The notes under the pieces: generated by a model
Databases searched by the model: none
Told to the model about the DNA's origin: nothing
The model's input: the letters and a program-made list of their open reading frames with translations, nothing else
NCBI RefSeq assembly: GCF_900289045.1
Contig: NZ_LT985188.1
Location: 2,356,001-2,420,000, forward strand
Length of the DNA stretch: 64,000 nt
Origin: Micropruina glycogenica
GTDB lineage: Bacteria; Actinomycetota; Actinomycetes; Propionibacteriales; Propionibacteriaceae
Reading direction: 5' to 3'
Translations under genes and position numbers: made by a program
In this document: positions 17,194 through 28,210 of the stretch, piece by piece
How the letters are laid out: every line of letters begins with the position of its first letter
Numbering within the stretch: the first letter of the stretch is position 1

Positions 17194-18920
17194 TGGCCAA
17201 ACCAGCCGACGTTTCCGTCGACTCCCCGGCGCTCGACACCGAACGCCCGCCCGAGCAGCAGGGTCTGCCCGCCGGCGTCACCAACGCGGCCGTCTGGGCC
17301 GACGAGCGGCTCGGCCTCGCGTCGCTGCTGAAGAAGAACCTGCGCAAGGTCTTTCCCGACCACTGGTCGTTTCTGCTCGGCGAGATCGCCCTGTACTCGT
17401 TCATCATTCTGCTGCTGACCGGCGTGTTCCTCACCATCTGGTTCAAGCCGTCGATGGCCGAGATCGAATACCAGGGCACCTACCAGCTGATGCGCGGCCT
17501 GCCGATGTCCGAGGCGTTCGCGTCCACCCTGGCGCTGTCGTTCGACGTTCGCGGCGGCCTGCTGGTGCGGCAGATCCACCACTGGGCGGCGATGCTGTTC
17601 GTGGCGTCCATGACCGTGCACATGCTGCGCATCTTCTTCACCGGCGCGTTCCGCAAGCCTCGCGAGCTGAACTGGCTGATCGGCGTCGGGCTGTTCTCGC
17701 TGTCGCTCATCGAGGGCTTCGCCGGCTACTCGCTGCCCGACGACCTGCTGTCGGGCACCGGCCTGCGATTCGTGGACGGCCTGATCCGCTCGATTCCGCT
17801 GATCGGCACCTGGGCCGAGTTCTTCATCTTCAACGGTGAGTTCCCGGGCGACCTGGTGATCCCACGGCTCTACATGGTGCACATTCTGCTGGTTCCGGCC
17901 GTTCTGCTCGGCCTGATCGCCGCGCACCTCGCGCTGGTCGTCTATCACAAGCACACCCAGTACCCCGGTGCCGGCCGTAAAGACGGCAACGTGGTGGGCT
18001 ACCCGCTGTTCCCGGTCTACATGGCCAAGGCGGGCGGCTTCTTCTTCGTGGTCTTCGGTGTGGCGATCCTGATGGGCGCCACCATGCAGATCAACCCGGT
18101 GTGGAACTTCGGCCCCTACAACCCCGCTCAGGTCACGGCAGGCTCACAGCCCGACTGGTACATGGGCTGGGTCGAGGGCGCGATCCGTATCATGCCCAAC
18201 TGGGAGTGGCACCTGGGTTCGACCACCTGGTCGTGGAACGTGGTCCTGCCGGGAGTCGGTCTGATGACGGCGCTGTTCGTGCTGCTCGGCGCGTACCCGT
18301 TCATCGAGCGCTGGATCACGGGGGACACCGCCGAGCACCACGTGCTGGAGCGCCCACGCAACAACCCGACGCGCACCGCCATCGGCGTGGCCGGAATCAC
18401 CTGCTACGGCATGTTCTGGCTCTCGGGCGGCAACGACATTCTGGCCACCCAGTTCAAGCTGTCGCTGAACGCCGTCACCGAGTTCATGCGCGTGGCGGTG
18501 TTCGTCGCGCCGGTGATCGCCTTCATCGTCACCAAGCGCATTTGCATCTCGCTGCAGCGGGCCGATGCCGAACGGGTGCTGCACGGCAGTGAGACCGGCA
18601 TCATCGAGCGATCGCCCGACGGCGGCTACTCCGAGCCGCACCGTCCGATTTCGATCGACGAGAAGTTCACCCTCACCCAGCACGTCCAGGGCAAGGCGCT
18701 CGAGGCCACGCCCGACACCGACGGCCACGGGGTGGCCGAAAAGGGTGCAGGCGTCAGCAGCCTGCGCGCCCTGGCTTCACGCTGGTTCTACGCCGGTGTG
18801 ATCGCGAAGCCGACCAAAGACGAGATCGCCGAAGCCGACCACCACGCCGACGGCCACGACGCCGACGGCCACGAGGTCAAAGCCGGCAAGTCCGAGTCGG
18901 CCGGTCAGATCAGCCACTGA
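17193..18920 (+). CDS. qcrB: Cytochrome bc1 complex cytochrome b subunit
   Basis: 575 aa, about eight membrane segments. Heme b histidines are in RQIHHWAAMLF/TVHMLRIFF and MVHILLVP/AAHLALVVYHKH. The Qo-site region carries PDW-type sequence QPDWYMGW. The hydrophilic C-terminal extension ends in a His/Asp-rich tail (ADHHADGHDADGHE), which could bind metal. A GTG at 17190 is an alternative start in frame with the chosen ATG. The operon ends in a hairpin 15 bases after the stop. Confidence 0.95.
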   Translation: MAKPADVSVDSPALDTERPPEQQGLPAGVTNAAVWADERLGLASLLKKNLRKVFPDHWSFLLGEIALYSFIILLLTGVFLTIWFKPSMAEIEYQGTYQLMRGLPMSEAFASTLALSFDVRGGLLVRQIHHWAAMLFVASMTVHMLRIFFTGAFRKPRELNWLIGVGLFSLSLIEGFAGYSLPDDLLSGTGLRFVDGLIRSIPLIGTWAEFFIFNGEFPGDLVIPRLYMVHILLVPAVLLGLIAAHLALVVYHKHTQYPGAGRKDGNVVGYPLFPVYMAKAGGFFFVVFGVAILMGATMQINPVWNFGPYNPAQVTAGSQPDWYMGWVEGAIRIMPNWEWHLGSTTWSWNVVLPGVGLMTALFVLLGAYPFIERWITGDTAEHHVLERPRNNPTRTAIGVAGITCYGMFWLSGGNDILATQFKLSLNAVTEFMRVAVFVAPVIAFIVTKRICISLQRADAERVLHGSETGIIERSPDGGYSEPHRPISIDEKFTLTQHVQGKALEATPDTDGHGVAEKGAGVSSLRALASRWFYAGVIAKPTKDEIAEADHHADGHDADGHEVKAGKSESAGQISH

Positions 18921-18934
18921 CCAGGAGTCACGCA

Positions 18935-18969
18935 CGATGCCGCCGGAACTCTCCGGCGGCATCGTCTTT
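18935..18969 (+). terminator. Rho-independent terminator of ctaE-qcrCAB
   Basis: A 12-bp perfect stem, CGATGCCGCCGG (18935-18946) with CCGGCGGCATCG (18953-18964), loop AACTCT, followed by TCTTT. Confidence 0.85.
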
Positions 18970-19009
18970 GTTGGGCCGACGCCTGTTGGCCGAGCTTGCC
19001 GCGAGTCCC

Positions 19010-19086
19010 GGCGCGAGTTGGGACGGTTCCCAACTCGCGCCACCCAGCGTCCCGGCGCGAGTTGGGGACGGTTCCCAACCCGCGCC
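19010..19086. repeat. Two tandem palindromes of the GGGACGGTTCC family
   Basis: GGCGCGAGTTGGGA...TCCCAACTCGCGCC and, right after it, GGCGCGAGTTGGGG...TCCCAACCCGCGCC. Each is a nearly perfect 32-33 base palindrome with GACGGT in the centre. Related copies occur at 48480-48610, and relatives with other arms at 25300-25540 and 61985-62085. They lie between the qcr terminator and guaB1. Confidence 0.8.
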
Positions 19087-19142
19087 ACCGCGTCGCTGGA
19101 CCAGCTGTCGCAGAGCCTTCGACCGTCCGCGCCGACCATTGA

Positions 19143-20621
<1,479 letters not shown>

Positions 20622-20625
20622 CCGG

Positions 20626-21415
20626 CTAGGCCTTGAGAAGCCGGTCGAGCTCGCGCGCGATGCTGTCGTAGACGCCGGCGGCGCGTACCCCTGCCAGCAG
20701 TCGTTCGTTCTGCCCGCCGGGTGTCGCGTGATGCCGGGCCAGTTCGTCGAACCCGGCCGGCTCGGCCAGGTCGGCGTTCACCCCGGTGAACACGGCCCCG
20801 ACCAGGCGCCGTGGGTGCTCGGGCGGCAAGCCCTGAGCGGTCACCCAGTCGCTGATCGCGGTCAGGTAGGCGAAGTAGACGGCAACCGTGGCACTGGCCA
20901 CCGACGTGGCGTCCAACACCTGCTCGCTGGCCACCGGCAGCGTCGACCCGAGCCTGTCGAACAGCTCATCGGCGGCGCCACCCGGCGGAAACACCGGCGT
21001 CAGACCGGCCCGGTTCGCCACGCTGACCGCCGGGATACCCCGCGACACCTCGGCCACCGGGCCGAGCAACCCACTGATCGCGGCAACGTCCGGGCTGGCA
21101 TCACGCTGATCACTCGTCGGTGCGGCCGAAACGTGAGCGCGCCGAGCACGGCAGGGGCATCGGCGGCGCGCAGGGCCAGCAGCACGGTGTCGGCGGCGTC
21201 TACCGCGGCCTGGTTGTCGGACGCGACCCCACACGGCAAACCGTGCCGCGGCATGCGCGGCACCCCGGGTGGGCGGCGGCGAGGCGCGCCGCGCGGGCGG
21301 CGCCCCGTGGCGACAGCACGATGGCGGCCTTCGGGTCGACGCCACACAGGCCGGTGACGATGGCCTCGGCGATCTACCCGACGCCGATCACGGCGAGTTG
21401 AGCGGAAGGTTGCAT
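20626..21415 (-). pseudogene. Broken pyrroline-5-carboxylate reductase (ProC-like)
   Basis: A ProC-type NAD(P)-binding protein can be followed only by changing frame. ATG at 21415 gives MQPSAQLAVIGVG, then TAG at 21374-21376, then IAEAIVTGL in the same frame. A one-base loss near the GGGG run at about 21267 shifts to SDNQAAVDAADTVLLAL. A second one-base loss near 21095 shifts to DVAAISGLLGP, and the rest to the TAG at 20626 is intact. The C-terminal part has ATSVASATVAVYFAYLTAISDW, as in ProC-like enzymes. One nonsense and two frameshift lesions indicate decay. It is convergent with guaB1. Confidence 0.8.
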
Positions 21416-21474
21416 AGGCGCCATTCTGTGCCACCGCCGAAACGTCGGCCGTACGTCTTGCCGTGGTTGGGCTG

Positions 21475-21503
21475 GGAGATCCCGGCGTCCGCCGGGATGA
21501 CGT
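21475..21503. repeat. CCCGGCGTCCGCCGGG palindrome
   Basis: GAGATCCCGGCGTCCGCCGGGATGACG. Almost the same sequence recurs at 51002-51028 and, in opposite orientation, at 48532-48552; degenerate units fill 28211-28301. It lies upstream of the broken proC, on the 3' side of the cta operon. Confidence 0.75.
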
Positions 21504-21543
21504 GCGAGTCTGCCGGGTGCGACCCGGCTCGACAAACGAGAAG

Positions 21544-21567
21544 GGCCCGCACCATGTGGTGCGGGCC
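21544..21567 (-). terminator. Terminator of the ctaC-ctaD-ctaF operon
   Basis: A 10-bp perfect stem, GGCCCGCACC/GGTGCGGGCC with a 4-base loop, 26 bases after the ctaF stop on the minus strand. It is followed on that strand by CTTCTCGTTTG. Confidence 0.7.
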
Positions 21568-21592
21568 TCGAAGCTCGATCAGCGCAATCGGA

Positions 21593-21988
21593 TCAGTGCT
21601 GGTAATCGCCCCGGTAGAACTCGAACACCCAGCCGCTCAACGCCCAGATGCCCAGGCAGACGGCGAGAATGCTGATCCACCAGCCGAACACCGGGCCCAG
21701 CGCCAGCAGCTGCACGGTAACCGCCACCCAGAACGGCCAGATGCTCTTGGGCGGAAAGAAGCCGAGCGGGCCGGCACCCTCGATGATCTCGGCGTCTTTA
21801 CGGTCTTCGAGCCGCTCGTCCATCTTGCGGGCGAGCACGAACAGGTACACCGCCACCATCGTGAACAGCAGCAGCGACATGGCCAGCGCCACGGTTCCGA
21901 TGATCTCGTGCGACATGAACCAGTAGACGGGCGTCACGACCGTGAGGAAGATCGCGATCGCCGCGAACATCCAGCCTTCGACCTTCAT
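21593..21988 (-). CDS. ctaF: Cytochrome c oxidase subunit IV (actinobacterial)
   Basis: 131 aa with four membrane segments, beginning MKVEGWMFAAIAIFLTVVTPVYW, the usual start of actinobacterial CtaF. It is a small accessory subunit of the aa3 oxidase, without cofactors. It is the last gene of ctaC-ctaD-ctaF, 4 bases after the ctaD stop, and is followed by a terminator hairpin. Confidence 0.92.
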   Translation of the reverse strand: MKVEGWMFAAIAIFLTVVTPVYWFMSHEIIGTVALAMSLLLFTMVAVYLFVLARKMDERLEDRKDAEIIEGAGPLGFFPPKSIWPFWVAVTVQLLALGPVFGWWISILAVCLGIWALSGWVFEFYRGDYQH

Positions 21989-21992
21989 GGCT

Positions 21993-23729
21993 TCACTCCC
22001 CCTTGGGGTTCTCGATGGACGACGGCTGCGACCCGTTGCTCGACGACCCGGTCAACAGCACGTCGAGCTCTTCGGTGCGATCGACACCATGAATCTCGGG
22101 ATGGTGCAGGTCGAAGGCGGGCGACTCGGACCGAATTCGCGGCAGCTTGGTGAAGTTGTGCCGCGGCGGCGGGCTCGACGTGGCCCATTCCAGCGACCGG
22201 CCCCAGCCCCAGGGGTCGTCCACGTTGACCTTGGGTGTCTTGTGGGTGATCCAGAGGTTGTAGAAGAACGGCAGCATCGAGATGCCCAACAAGAACGCGC
22301 CCACGGTCGACACCTGGTTGAGGAACTGGAAGCCCTCGGACGGCAGGTAGTCGGCAATGCGCCGCTGCATGCCCTCGATGCCCAGCCAGTGCTGCACCAG
22401 GAAGGTGAGGTGGAAGCCGAAGAACAGGGTCCAGAAGTGAATCTTGCCCCAACGCTCGTTGAGCATCTTGCCGGTGATCTTGGGCCACCAGAAGTAGAAG
22501 CCCGCGAACATCGCGAACACCACGGTGCCGAACACCACGTAGTGGAAGTGCGCGACCACGAAGTAGGTGTCTGACACGTGGAAGTCGAGCGGTGGGCTGG
22601 CCAGAATGACGCCGGTCAGGCCACCGAACAAGAAGGTGGTGAGAAACCCGATCGCCCAGATCATGGGAGTTTCGAAGGTCAGCGAACCGCCCCACATGGT
22701 GCCGATCCAGTTGAAGAACTTCACCCCCGTGGGCACCGCGATCAAGAACGTCATGAACGAGAAGAACGGCAGGTTCACCGCGCCGGTGACGAACATGTGA
22801 TGCGCCCACACGGCAACACTGAGGCCGCCGATGGTCATCGTTGCCGCCACAAGGCCGACGTAGCCGAACACCGGCTTTCGGCTGAACACCGGCAGCACCT
22901 CGGTGATGATGCCGAAGAAGGGCAGCGCGATGATGTAGACCTCGGGGTGACCGAAGAACCAGAACAGGTGCTGCCACAACACCGCGCCCCCGACACCGGG
23001 GTCGAGAACGTGGGTGCCGAGGCGACGGTCGGCCTCGAGCACCAGCAGTCCGGCCGCGAGCACCGGGAACACCAGCAGCACCAGCAGCGAGGTGACGAAG
23101 ATGTTCCAGGTGAAGATCGGCAACCGGAACATGGTCAGGCCTGGCGCCCGCATGGTGATGATCGTGGTGACGAAGTTGACCGCCCCCAGAATGGTCGACA
23201 GGCCCATCACATAGAGGCCCATGATCCACAGGTCGCCGCCCACCCCGGGTGAGTTGATGGCGTCCGACAACGGCGCGTAGGCGAACCAGCCGAACGCGGC
23301 CGCGCCCTCGGGCGACAAGAAGCCCGAGCAGGCGGTGATCGAACCGAACAGGTACAGCCAGTAGCTGAACATGTTCAAGCGCGGGAAGGCCACGTCGGGG
23401 GCACCGATCTGCAGCGGCATGATCGCGTTCGCGAACGCCGTGAACATCGGCGTCGCGAACATCAGCAGCATGATCGTGCCGTGCATGGTGAAGAACTGGT
23501 TGAAGGTCTCGTAGTGCAGGAACTGCAGGCCGGGGTAGGCCAACTCGGCACGAATCGCCAGGGCGAGCAGGCCGCCGAAGCCGAAGAAGGCGAAGGCGGT
23601 GACGAAGTACAGGTTGGCGATCACCTTGTGGTCGGTGGTGGTCATCCAGCCCAGCACCTTGGTGCCCCAGCGGCTGCGCCGAATGCTACGGGCCTGCGAC
23701 GAGCCGACGGTCACGCGTGCGACGCTCAT
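21993..23729 (-). CDS. ctaD: Cytochrome c oxidase subunit I
   Basis: 578 aa, twelve membrane segments. Heme and copper ligands are visible: low-spin heme a His in [16 protein letters not shown], the CuB His-Tyr pair in [14 protein letters not shown], the CuB His-His in WAHHMFVTG, and the heme a3/a pair in [11 protein letters not shown]. The short hydrophilic C-terminus is typical. It reduces oxygen to water and pumps protons. It overlaps ctaC by 4 bases (ATGA). Confidence 0.96.
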   Translation of the reverse strand: MSVARVTVGSSQARSIRRSRWGTKVLGWMTTTDHKVIANLYFVTAFAFFGFGGLLALAIRAELAYPGLQFLHYETFNQFFTMHGTIMLLMFATPMFTAFANAIMPLQIGAPDVAFPRLNMFSYWLYLFGSITACSGFLSPEGAAAFGWFAYAPLSDAINSPGVGGDLWIMGLYVMGLSTILGAVNFVTTIITMRAPGLTMFRLPIFTWNIFVTSLLVLLVFPVLAAGLLVLEADRRLGTHVLDPGVGGAVLWQHLFWFFGHPEVYIIALPFFGIITEVLPVFSRKPVFGYVGLVAATMTIGGLSVAVWAHHMFVTGAVNLPFFSFMTFLIAVPTGVKFFNWIGTMWGGSLTFETPMIWAIGFLTTFLFGGLTGVILASPPLDFHVSDTYFVVAHFHYVVFGTVVFAMFAGFYFWWPKITGKMLNERWGKIHFWTLFFGFHLTFLVQHWLGIEGMQRRIADYLPSEGFQFLNQVSTVGAFLLGISMLPFFYNLWITHKTPKVNVDDPWGWGRSLEWATSSPPPRHNFTKLPRIRSESPAFDLHHPEIHGVDRTEELDVLLTGSSSNGSQPSSIENPKGE

Positions 23730-24580
23730 GGGTGCTCCTCATCGGCAGGGGCGGACGGAACGGCGTTGGGCCAGGCGGGCGCCTTGATCTCGCCGGTTTG
23801 ACCCTTGGCGGCCAGGCCCTTCAGGTAGGCGTTGTACTCGTCGACGCTCACCACGTGCACGTTGAACAACATCGCCGAGTGGTAGGTGCCGCACAACTCG
23901 GCGCACTTGGCCAGGAAGACACCGGTGCGGTTGGGCGTCACGTCGAAGCTGTTGGGGTGGCCGGGAATCACGTCCTGCTTGAAGTAGAACTCGGGAATCC
24001 AGAACGAGTGGATGACGTCGGCCGAGGTGAGGTTGAACCGCACCGACTCGTTGACGGGCAGGTACAGGTCGGGGATCTTCTCGATCGTGCCGCCCTCGTG
24101 CACCACCGCACCGACCGCGGAGTTCTGTTGCTCCATGTAGTTGAAGGTCCACGACCACTTCTGGCCCAGCACGTTGACGGTGTGCTGCGGCTGGGCGCTC
24201 TTGGCGAGCACCGCGTCCTGGCTGCGCACGGTGAAGAAGAACAGCACGCCGATGATGAGGAACGGCACCAGCGTGTACATGATTTCGAGCGGCAGGTTGT
24301 AGCGCGTCTGCCGGGGCACCTCGGTGTTGTTCTTGCGGCGGTAGCGGAACATCACCCAGAGGATCAGGCCCCAGACGAATACACCGATGACCAGTGAGGC
24401 GATCCATGCGCCGTTCCACAGGTCGCCGATCCACGGTGCCTGCTGGCTCGCCGCCACCGGCATGCCCCATCGGCCCCACTGGGCCAGCGTGTCTTGGCTG
24501 CACCCCGTCAAGGCCGGCACGACGAGAACGCCGGCGCCGAGCGCCAGCCCTCGCCGTAGGTGTGTGCGGTTCTTCACCAC
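23726..24580 (-). CDS. ctaC: Cytochrome c oxidase subunit II (lipoprotein)
   Basis: 284 aa. A lipoprotein signal (LVVPALTGC) is followed by two membrane helices and a cupredoxin domain with the CuA site [12 protein letters not shown] and the upstream His in DVIHSFWIP. It accepts electrons from QcrC. I chose the GTG at 24580 ([11 protein letters not shown]), which gives a normal signal peptide; the GTG one codon downstream and one at 24622 are also open. It is first in the cta operon. Confidence 0.93.
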   Translation of the reverse strand: MVKNRTHLRRGLALGAGVLVVPALTGCSQDTLAQWGRWGMPVAASQQAPWIGDLWNGAWIASLVIGVFVWGLILWVMFRYRRKNNTEVPRQTRYNLPLEIMYTLVPFLIIGVLFFFTVRSQDAVLAKSAQPQHTVNVLGQKWSWTFNYMEQQNSAVGAVVHEGGTIEKIPDLYLPVNESVRFNLTSADVIHSFWIPEFYFKQDVIPGHPNSFDVTPNRTGVFLAKCAELCGTYHSAMLFNVHVVSVDEYNAYLKGLAAKGQTGEIKAPAWPNAVPSAPADEEHP

Positions 24581-24687
24581 GGACTGTCCGCCTTCCCACA
24601 CCGGAGGCCAACCGCTTACCACAGGGCAGATCGGCAGGCGTCCGAGTCGTCAGATTCCTAGGCGCTCACCCTAACCCACAAACACAA

Positions 24688-24713
24688 CGGGACGCCTCCC
24701 CTGAGGCGTCCCG
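24688..24713 (-). terminator. Terminator of erpA
   Basis: CGGGACGCCTC (24688-24698) pairs with GAGGCGTCCCG (24703-24713). On the minus strand it is followed by TTGTGTTTGT, 60 bases after the erpA stop. Confidence 0.8.
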
Positions 24714-24772
24714 ATTGTGACGTTTTCTCGATTGTTACCCGTAGTCCCGCCATAGACGACGGAATGGGCTGA

Positions 24773-25123
24773 TCAGTGGAAGCTGTCGCCGCAGGCGCAC
24801 GAGCCCTGGGCGTTGGGGTTGTCGATGGTGAACCCCTGAGCCTCGATGGTGTCGACGAAGTCGATGGTCGCGCCGATCAGGTACGGAGCCGACATGCGGT
24901 CGGTGACCACCGGCACGCCGAACCATTCCTTGGTGACGTCGCCGTCGAGCTCGCGCTCGTCGAGCGACAGTTGGTAACGCAGCCCGGAGCAGCCGCCCGG
25001 TGCCACGGAGATGCGCAGCACAAGGCTCTCTTCGGGCTGCTGCGAGACGAGGTCTTTCACCTTGAGGGCCGCAGCCTCGGTGAGAATGATGCCGTCGGTG
25101 TCGATCTGCTGGTCGAGAGACAT
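24773..25123 (-). CDS. erpA: Iron-sulfur cluster insertion protein ErpA
   Basis: 116 aa HesB/IscA-type A-carrier. The three cluster ligands are in PGGCSGLRY and SCACGDSF. It delivers [Fe-S] clusters to apo-proteins; the Rieske subunit encoded nearby and LipA (encoded at 40385) are plausible clients, by inference. The ATG at 25123 has GGAGA upstream; the longer frame to 25189 lacks family similarity. It is monocistronic, with a terminator downstream and a repeat cluster upstream. Confidence 0.92.
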   Translation of the reverse strand: MSLDQQIDTDGIILTEAAALKVKDLVSQQPEESLVLRISVAPGGCSGLRYQLSLDERELDGDVTKEWFGVPVVTDRMSAPYLIGATIDFVDTIEAQGFTIDNPNAQGSCACGDSFH

Positions 25124-25299
25124 GTGTTCTCCGCTTCGATGGGTGTACTCCCCAGGGGGAACAACTCCGCCCGGGCCGGGTATTCCCAACAGTGTAGAAC
25201 AACGTCTTGGCGAGGCCGAGCCTCAGAAGCTCGTCGGGCGACGCTGAGCAACACTGGGCACCTCGTCGGGTGGCGCAGCGGACTGGGTCCGGTTGGTCG

Positions 25300-25540
25300 G
25301 TGAACGGTAACGGGGACGGTTCCGATTTACCCACCAGGTTTGTCACCAGCGGGACGTCCAGACCGCGGCCAGTCAGCCTGGCCGCTGAAGGGTGATCGGA
25401 ACCGCCCCGTTGCCCGCCACGCGGTACCGCCGCATGGGTGATCGGAGGCGGGGTGGCCAGCGCCCTGAACGGTAATCGGAACCGTCCCCATTACCCACCA
25501 GAAGGCCCGCCTGAACGGTAATCGGAACCGTCCCCATTAC
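25300..25540. repeat. Cluster of GGTAATCGGAACCGTCCCC repeats with a copied gene tail
   Basis: At least four units carry a GGAACCGTCCCC-type core: near 25310 (inverted, GGGGACGGTTCC), 25396 (degenerate), 25470 and 25512. The last two are nearly identical (TGAACGGTAATCGGAACC..., ending CATTAC/CTCACCAG). Bases 25343-25376 copy the last codons of the following gene (25541-25574), about 30 of 34 matching, so gene tail plus repeat appear to have been duplicated. No gene is seen between 25124 and 25540. Confidence 0.75.
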
Positions 25541-26530
25541 TCACCAGCGGGAGGTCCACCCCGCAGCCAGTCGCCGCCCCGTCGCAGTGAGGCCGTCGGC
25601 CACACCCTCGTCCACGGGCACCGGGTGCGCCGACTCGATGCCCAGGGTGCGCATTTCGCGGCCCGACATGCCGACCACCGGTGAGACCACCACCAGCGGC
25701 ACCTCGAACGCCTCGCAGCGCGTGGCAAGCTCAGCCACCACGCCACCGCCCCGGCTGCCGAAGTCGAAGGAGTCGCAGCCGGTGACCACCAGGTCGGCGG
25801 AACCCAGTGCCCGGTCGAGGTCACCCAGCTCGGCGGTGAGTGCAGCGCCGGTGACGAGCCGTCCACCCAGGGCCAGAATGGCGAACCCGAGGCCCCCGGA
25901 CGCCCCCGCACCCTCGGCCTTGGCCGCGACCGCGTCGACCTCGAGGGCGAACCGCTCCAGCGTTCCCTCGACCGCCATGACGTGCCGAAGCGCGATGCCC
26001 AGTTCGCGGCCGCGTCGTGAGGTGACGCCGCGCAGCCCGAGCAGCCGGTCGTGTTGCTGCCCCGACGGCACCACGCCGATCACGTCCACACCCTGCAACC
26101 GAGGCCGCAACTCGCCGACGTGGTGCAGCAGCCCTCGGCCGGCGTCGTGCGCGTTGCTGGTGGTGAGGTCGATCACGAGCCGGGTCGGCGGTTGCTCCTG
26201 CAGCGCGTAGGCGACCAGGCGGCCCAGCGGCGAGCTCGACACCTCGAGCGGATCGTAGGGCGGCTCGAGGTCGGGCTCGGCACCCACGGCCAGCAGTCCG
26301 TCGCGGCGGGCCAGCCAGCCGGCGTGCAACACCTCGAGGTCGCCGTCGGGCTCTGCCAACACCTCACCCAGAGCCCGCCCGCCCTCAGCCAGGCCGATCA
26401 CCGCAACGTCGGCACCGTCGGCGAAGCCGCGCGCGAGGGCCACCGACGCCTGCAGCGGCGAGAGAGCGCCCACCGGGCCACTGGCCAGCAGCACTCGGGG
26501 CCGACGGCCGCCCGAAGCGGCCGGGGTCAC
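25541..26530 (-). CDS. Glycerate kinase family protein
   Basis: 329 aa, cytoplasmic. The kinase signature EGAGASGGLGFAILALGGRLVTGA matches the GlxK/GarK family (usually PGAGAAGGLG...). The N-terminal part has the ASGPVGALSPLQASVALARGF block. The protein is shorter than most family members (about 370-380 aa), and its N-terminal half is diverged. It would phosphorylate D-glycerate, but substrate assignment is uncertain. It overlaps the pspA stop by 4 bases; the actinobacterial order erpA - glycerate kinase is conserved. Confidence 0.72.
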   Translation of the reverse strand: MTPAASGGRRPRVLLASGPVGALSPLQASVALARGFADGADVAVIGLAEGGRALGEVLAEPDGDLEVLHAGWLARRDGLLAVGAEPDLEPPYDPLEVSSSPLGRLVAYALQEQPPTRLVIDLTTSNAHDAGRGLLHHVGELRPRLQGVDVIGVVPSGQQHDRLLGLRGVTSRRGRELGIALRHVMAVEGTLERFALEVDAVAAKAEGAGASGGLGFAILALGGRLVTGAALTAELGDLDRALGSADLVVTGCDSFDFGSRGGGVVAELATRCEAFEVPLVVVSPVVGMSGREMRTLGIESAHPVPVDEGVADGLTATGRRLAAGWTSRW

Positions 26531-27318
26531 CGCAGGTTCTCGCCCGTCTCGGCCTGAACGCCCGGGGCGGGCGGCTGCTCGAACGTGCCGGCGGGCAACT
26601 CGCCCTGCGGCTCAGCACCGGGCAGGGACGCTTTCAGTGCCGCGAGTTCATTGTCGACCTGGGCGTCGGACGCCAGCGCGTCCAGTTCGCGGGTCAGGTC
26701 GTCTTTGGCCAGGCCGGTCGGGTCGTCGAGCGCACCGCTGGCGAGCAGTTCGTCGACCGCGGCGGCGCGGGCCTGCAGCTGCGCGGTCTTGTCCTCGGCG
26801 CGCTGAATGGCCTGCCCGACATCACCCAGCTCTTGCCCCAGCCCGCTGAACGCCTCGCTGATCTTGGTCTGTGCCTCTGCAGCGGTGTAGGTGGCCTTGA
26901 TGGTCTCTTTGCGGGTGCGAAACGCGTCAACCCTGGCCTGCAACTGCTGGCTGGCCCGCACCAACCGCTCCTCCTCGGCCTGCAGTGCCGCGTGCTGGGT
27001 CTGCAGTTCGGCGAGTTGCTGCTGCAGCCCCGACTTGCGGGTGAGCGCCTCGCGGGCCAGGTCTTCACGGCCGGCTTCGAGCGCACGCTTGGCCGCGACC
27101 TGCAGCTTGTCGAGTTGAGCGTTGAGCTGGCCGGCCTGCAGTTCGACCCGTTTGCGGCTGGTGGCCACTTCGGCCACCCCGCGACGCACCTGCTGCAGCA
27201 GTTCGAGTTGCTTGGTGTAGGAGTAGTCGAGGGTTTCGCGGGGGTCTTCGAGCTTGTCGAGGGCCTTGTCGGCCTTGGCCGAGAAGATGGCCTTCATGCG
27301 TTGGAACAGCCCAGCCAT
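26527..27318 (-). CDS. PspA/IM30 family protein
   Basis: 263 aa, almost entirely coiled coil (residues 25-215), beginning MAGLFQRMKAIFSAKADKALDKLEDP with the amphipathic N-terminal helix typical of PspA/Vipp1. Members oligomerise on the inner membrane under envelope stress. The C-terminal 35 residues are Pro/Gly-rich and probably disordered. The ATG at 27318 has GGAAGG upstream; the open frame continues to 27681 but only through non-coding sequence. No PspF/PspC partner is nearby. Confidence 0.88.
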   Translation of the reverse strand: MAGLFQRMKAIFSAKADKALDKLEDPRETLDYSYTKQLELLQQVRRGVAEVATSRKRVELQAGQLNAQLDKLQVAAKRALEAGREDLAREALTRKSGLQQQLAELQTQHAALQAEEERLVRASQQLQARVDAFRTRKETIKATYTAAEAQTKISEAFSGLGQELGDVGQAIQRAEDKTAQLQARAAAVDELLASGALDDPTGLAKDDLTRELDALASDAQVDNELAALKASLPGAEPQGELPAGTFEQPPAPGVQAETGENLR

Positions 27319-27424
27319 GGGTGCGTGCCTTCCGTTGGCGGCGTGGTCGATCCCACCCAGGTTATCCCGCCCGTTCGGCGGGGTAGCATGAGGCGTCACC
27401 GATCCACCGACAACGAGGTTCGCA

Positions 27425-27997
27425 GTGGGACTCTTCTCCCCCAACAAGAACAACGATTCCGCTCCGGCACAGCCCGCCGCCGAGCCGCAACGGGTACCCA
27501 CACCCACGGGCGGTAAGAGCGCGCCCACGCCCAGGCGCAAGGACGCCGAGGCGGCACGTCGGCAGCGGATCAACCCCCAACTTTCGCCCAAAGAGGCAAA
27601 GGCCCGGGCTCGGCAGGACGCGGCGGCCGATCGGCGCAAGCAGACCGAGGCGATCGACAACGTGCCTGGACGCAAGCTCATGCGCGCCTACGTCGACACC
27701 CGGTTCAACCTGGCCGAGTGGGCCATGCCGATTCTGATGGTGTTGCTGCTGCTGACCCTGGTCGTCAGCCCGGCCGTGCCGGTGATCATCGAACCCGTCA
27801 CCTACGCCACCTGGGCCTTCATGCTGCTGGTCGCGTTCGACATCTGGCGCATGTGGCGCGGGTTCAAGCAGTTGGCGGCCGAGCGCATCCCCAACGAACC
27901 GCTGAAGGGTCTGCTGTACTACGGCTTCAACCGGGCGCTGTCGCTGCGCCGGCTGCGCATTCCCAGGCCGGTGCTGAAGCGGGGCGACAGCTTCTGA
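27425..27997 (+). CDS. DUF3043 membrane protein
   Basis: 190 aa. Hydrophilic basic N-terminal half (RRKDAEAARRQR...PKEAKARARQ), then two membrane segments (about 97-117 and 121-141) and a basic C-terminus. This is the actinobacterial DUF3043 pattern (RAYVDTRFNLAEWAMP...). Function unknown. It is divergent from pspA, and its stop overlaps the next ATG, so it is coupled to the small downstream gene. Confidence 0.85.
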   Translation: MGLFSPNKNNDSAPAQPAAEPQRVPTPTGGKSAPTPRRKDAEAARRQRINPQLSPKEAKARARQDAAADRRKQTEAIDNVPGRKLMRAYVDTRFNLAEWAMPILMVLLLLTLVVSPAVPVIIEPVTYATWAFMLLVAFDIWRMWRGFKQLAAERIPNEPLKGLLYYGFNRALSLRRLRIPRPVLKRGDSF

Positions 27998-28206
27998 TGG
28001 CCTGGTACTGGCGGGCCAAACCCGAGTTCGAGGCGATCGCCGGCGTGGACGGGCTGACCGTCAGTGGCCCTTTCGACACTCAGGCCGCCGCCGAGCACTG
28101 GCTGACCGGCACGTTCGAGGCGCTCGCCGACCGCGGCGTGCAGGCGGTTTCCCTGTACGAAGAAGACCGGCTCGTCTACGGGCCGATGAACCTCGACGCC
28201 GGATGA
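27997..28206 (+). CDS. Small conserved actinobacterial protein (69 aa)
   Basis: 69 aa starting MAWYWRAKPEFEAI, ending YEEDRLVYGPMNLDAG. Soluble, with a compact alpha/beta pattern (W-Y-W..., AAEHWLTGTFEALADRGV, VSLYEEDRLVYGPM). I recognise the ending as conserved in actinobacterial proteins of unknown function. The ATG shares bases with the TGA of the DUF3043 gene, so translation is coupled. Confidence 0.7.
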   Translation: MAWYWRAKPEFEAIAGVDGLTVSGPFDTQAAAEHWLTGTFEALADRGVQAVSLYEEDRLVYGPMNLDAG

Positions 28207-28210
28207 CGCG

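Noticed and set aside
25300-25540. Possible CRISPR array in the repeat cluster
   Set aside because: Units are few, unevenly spaced, and their spacers are parts of the same repeats or gene tail; no cas genes are present.
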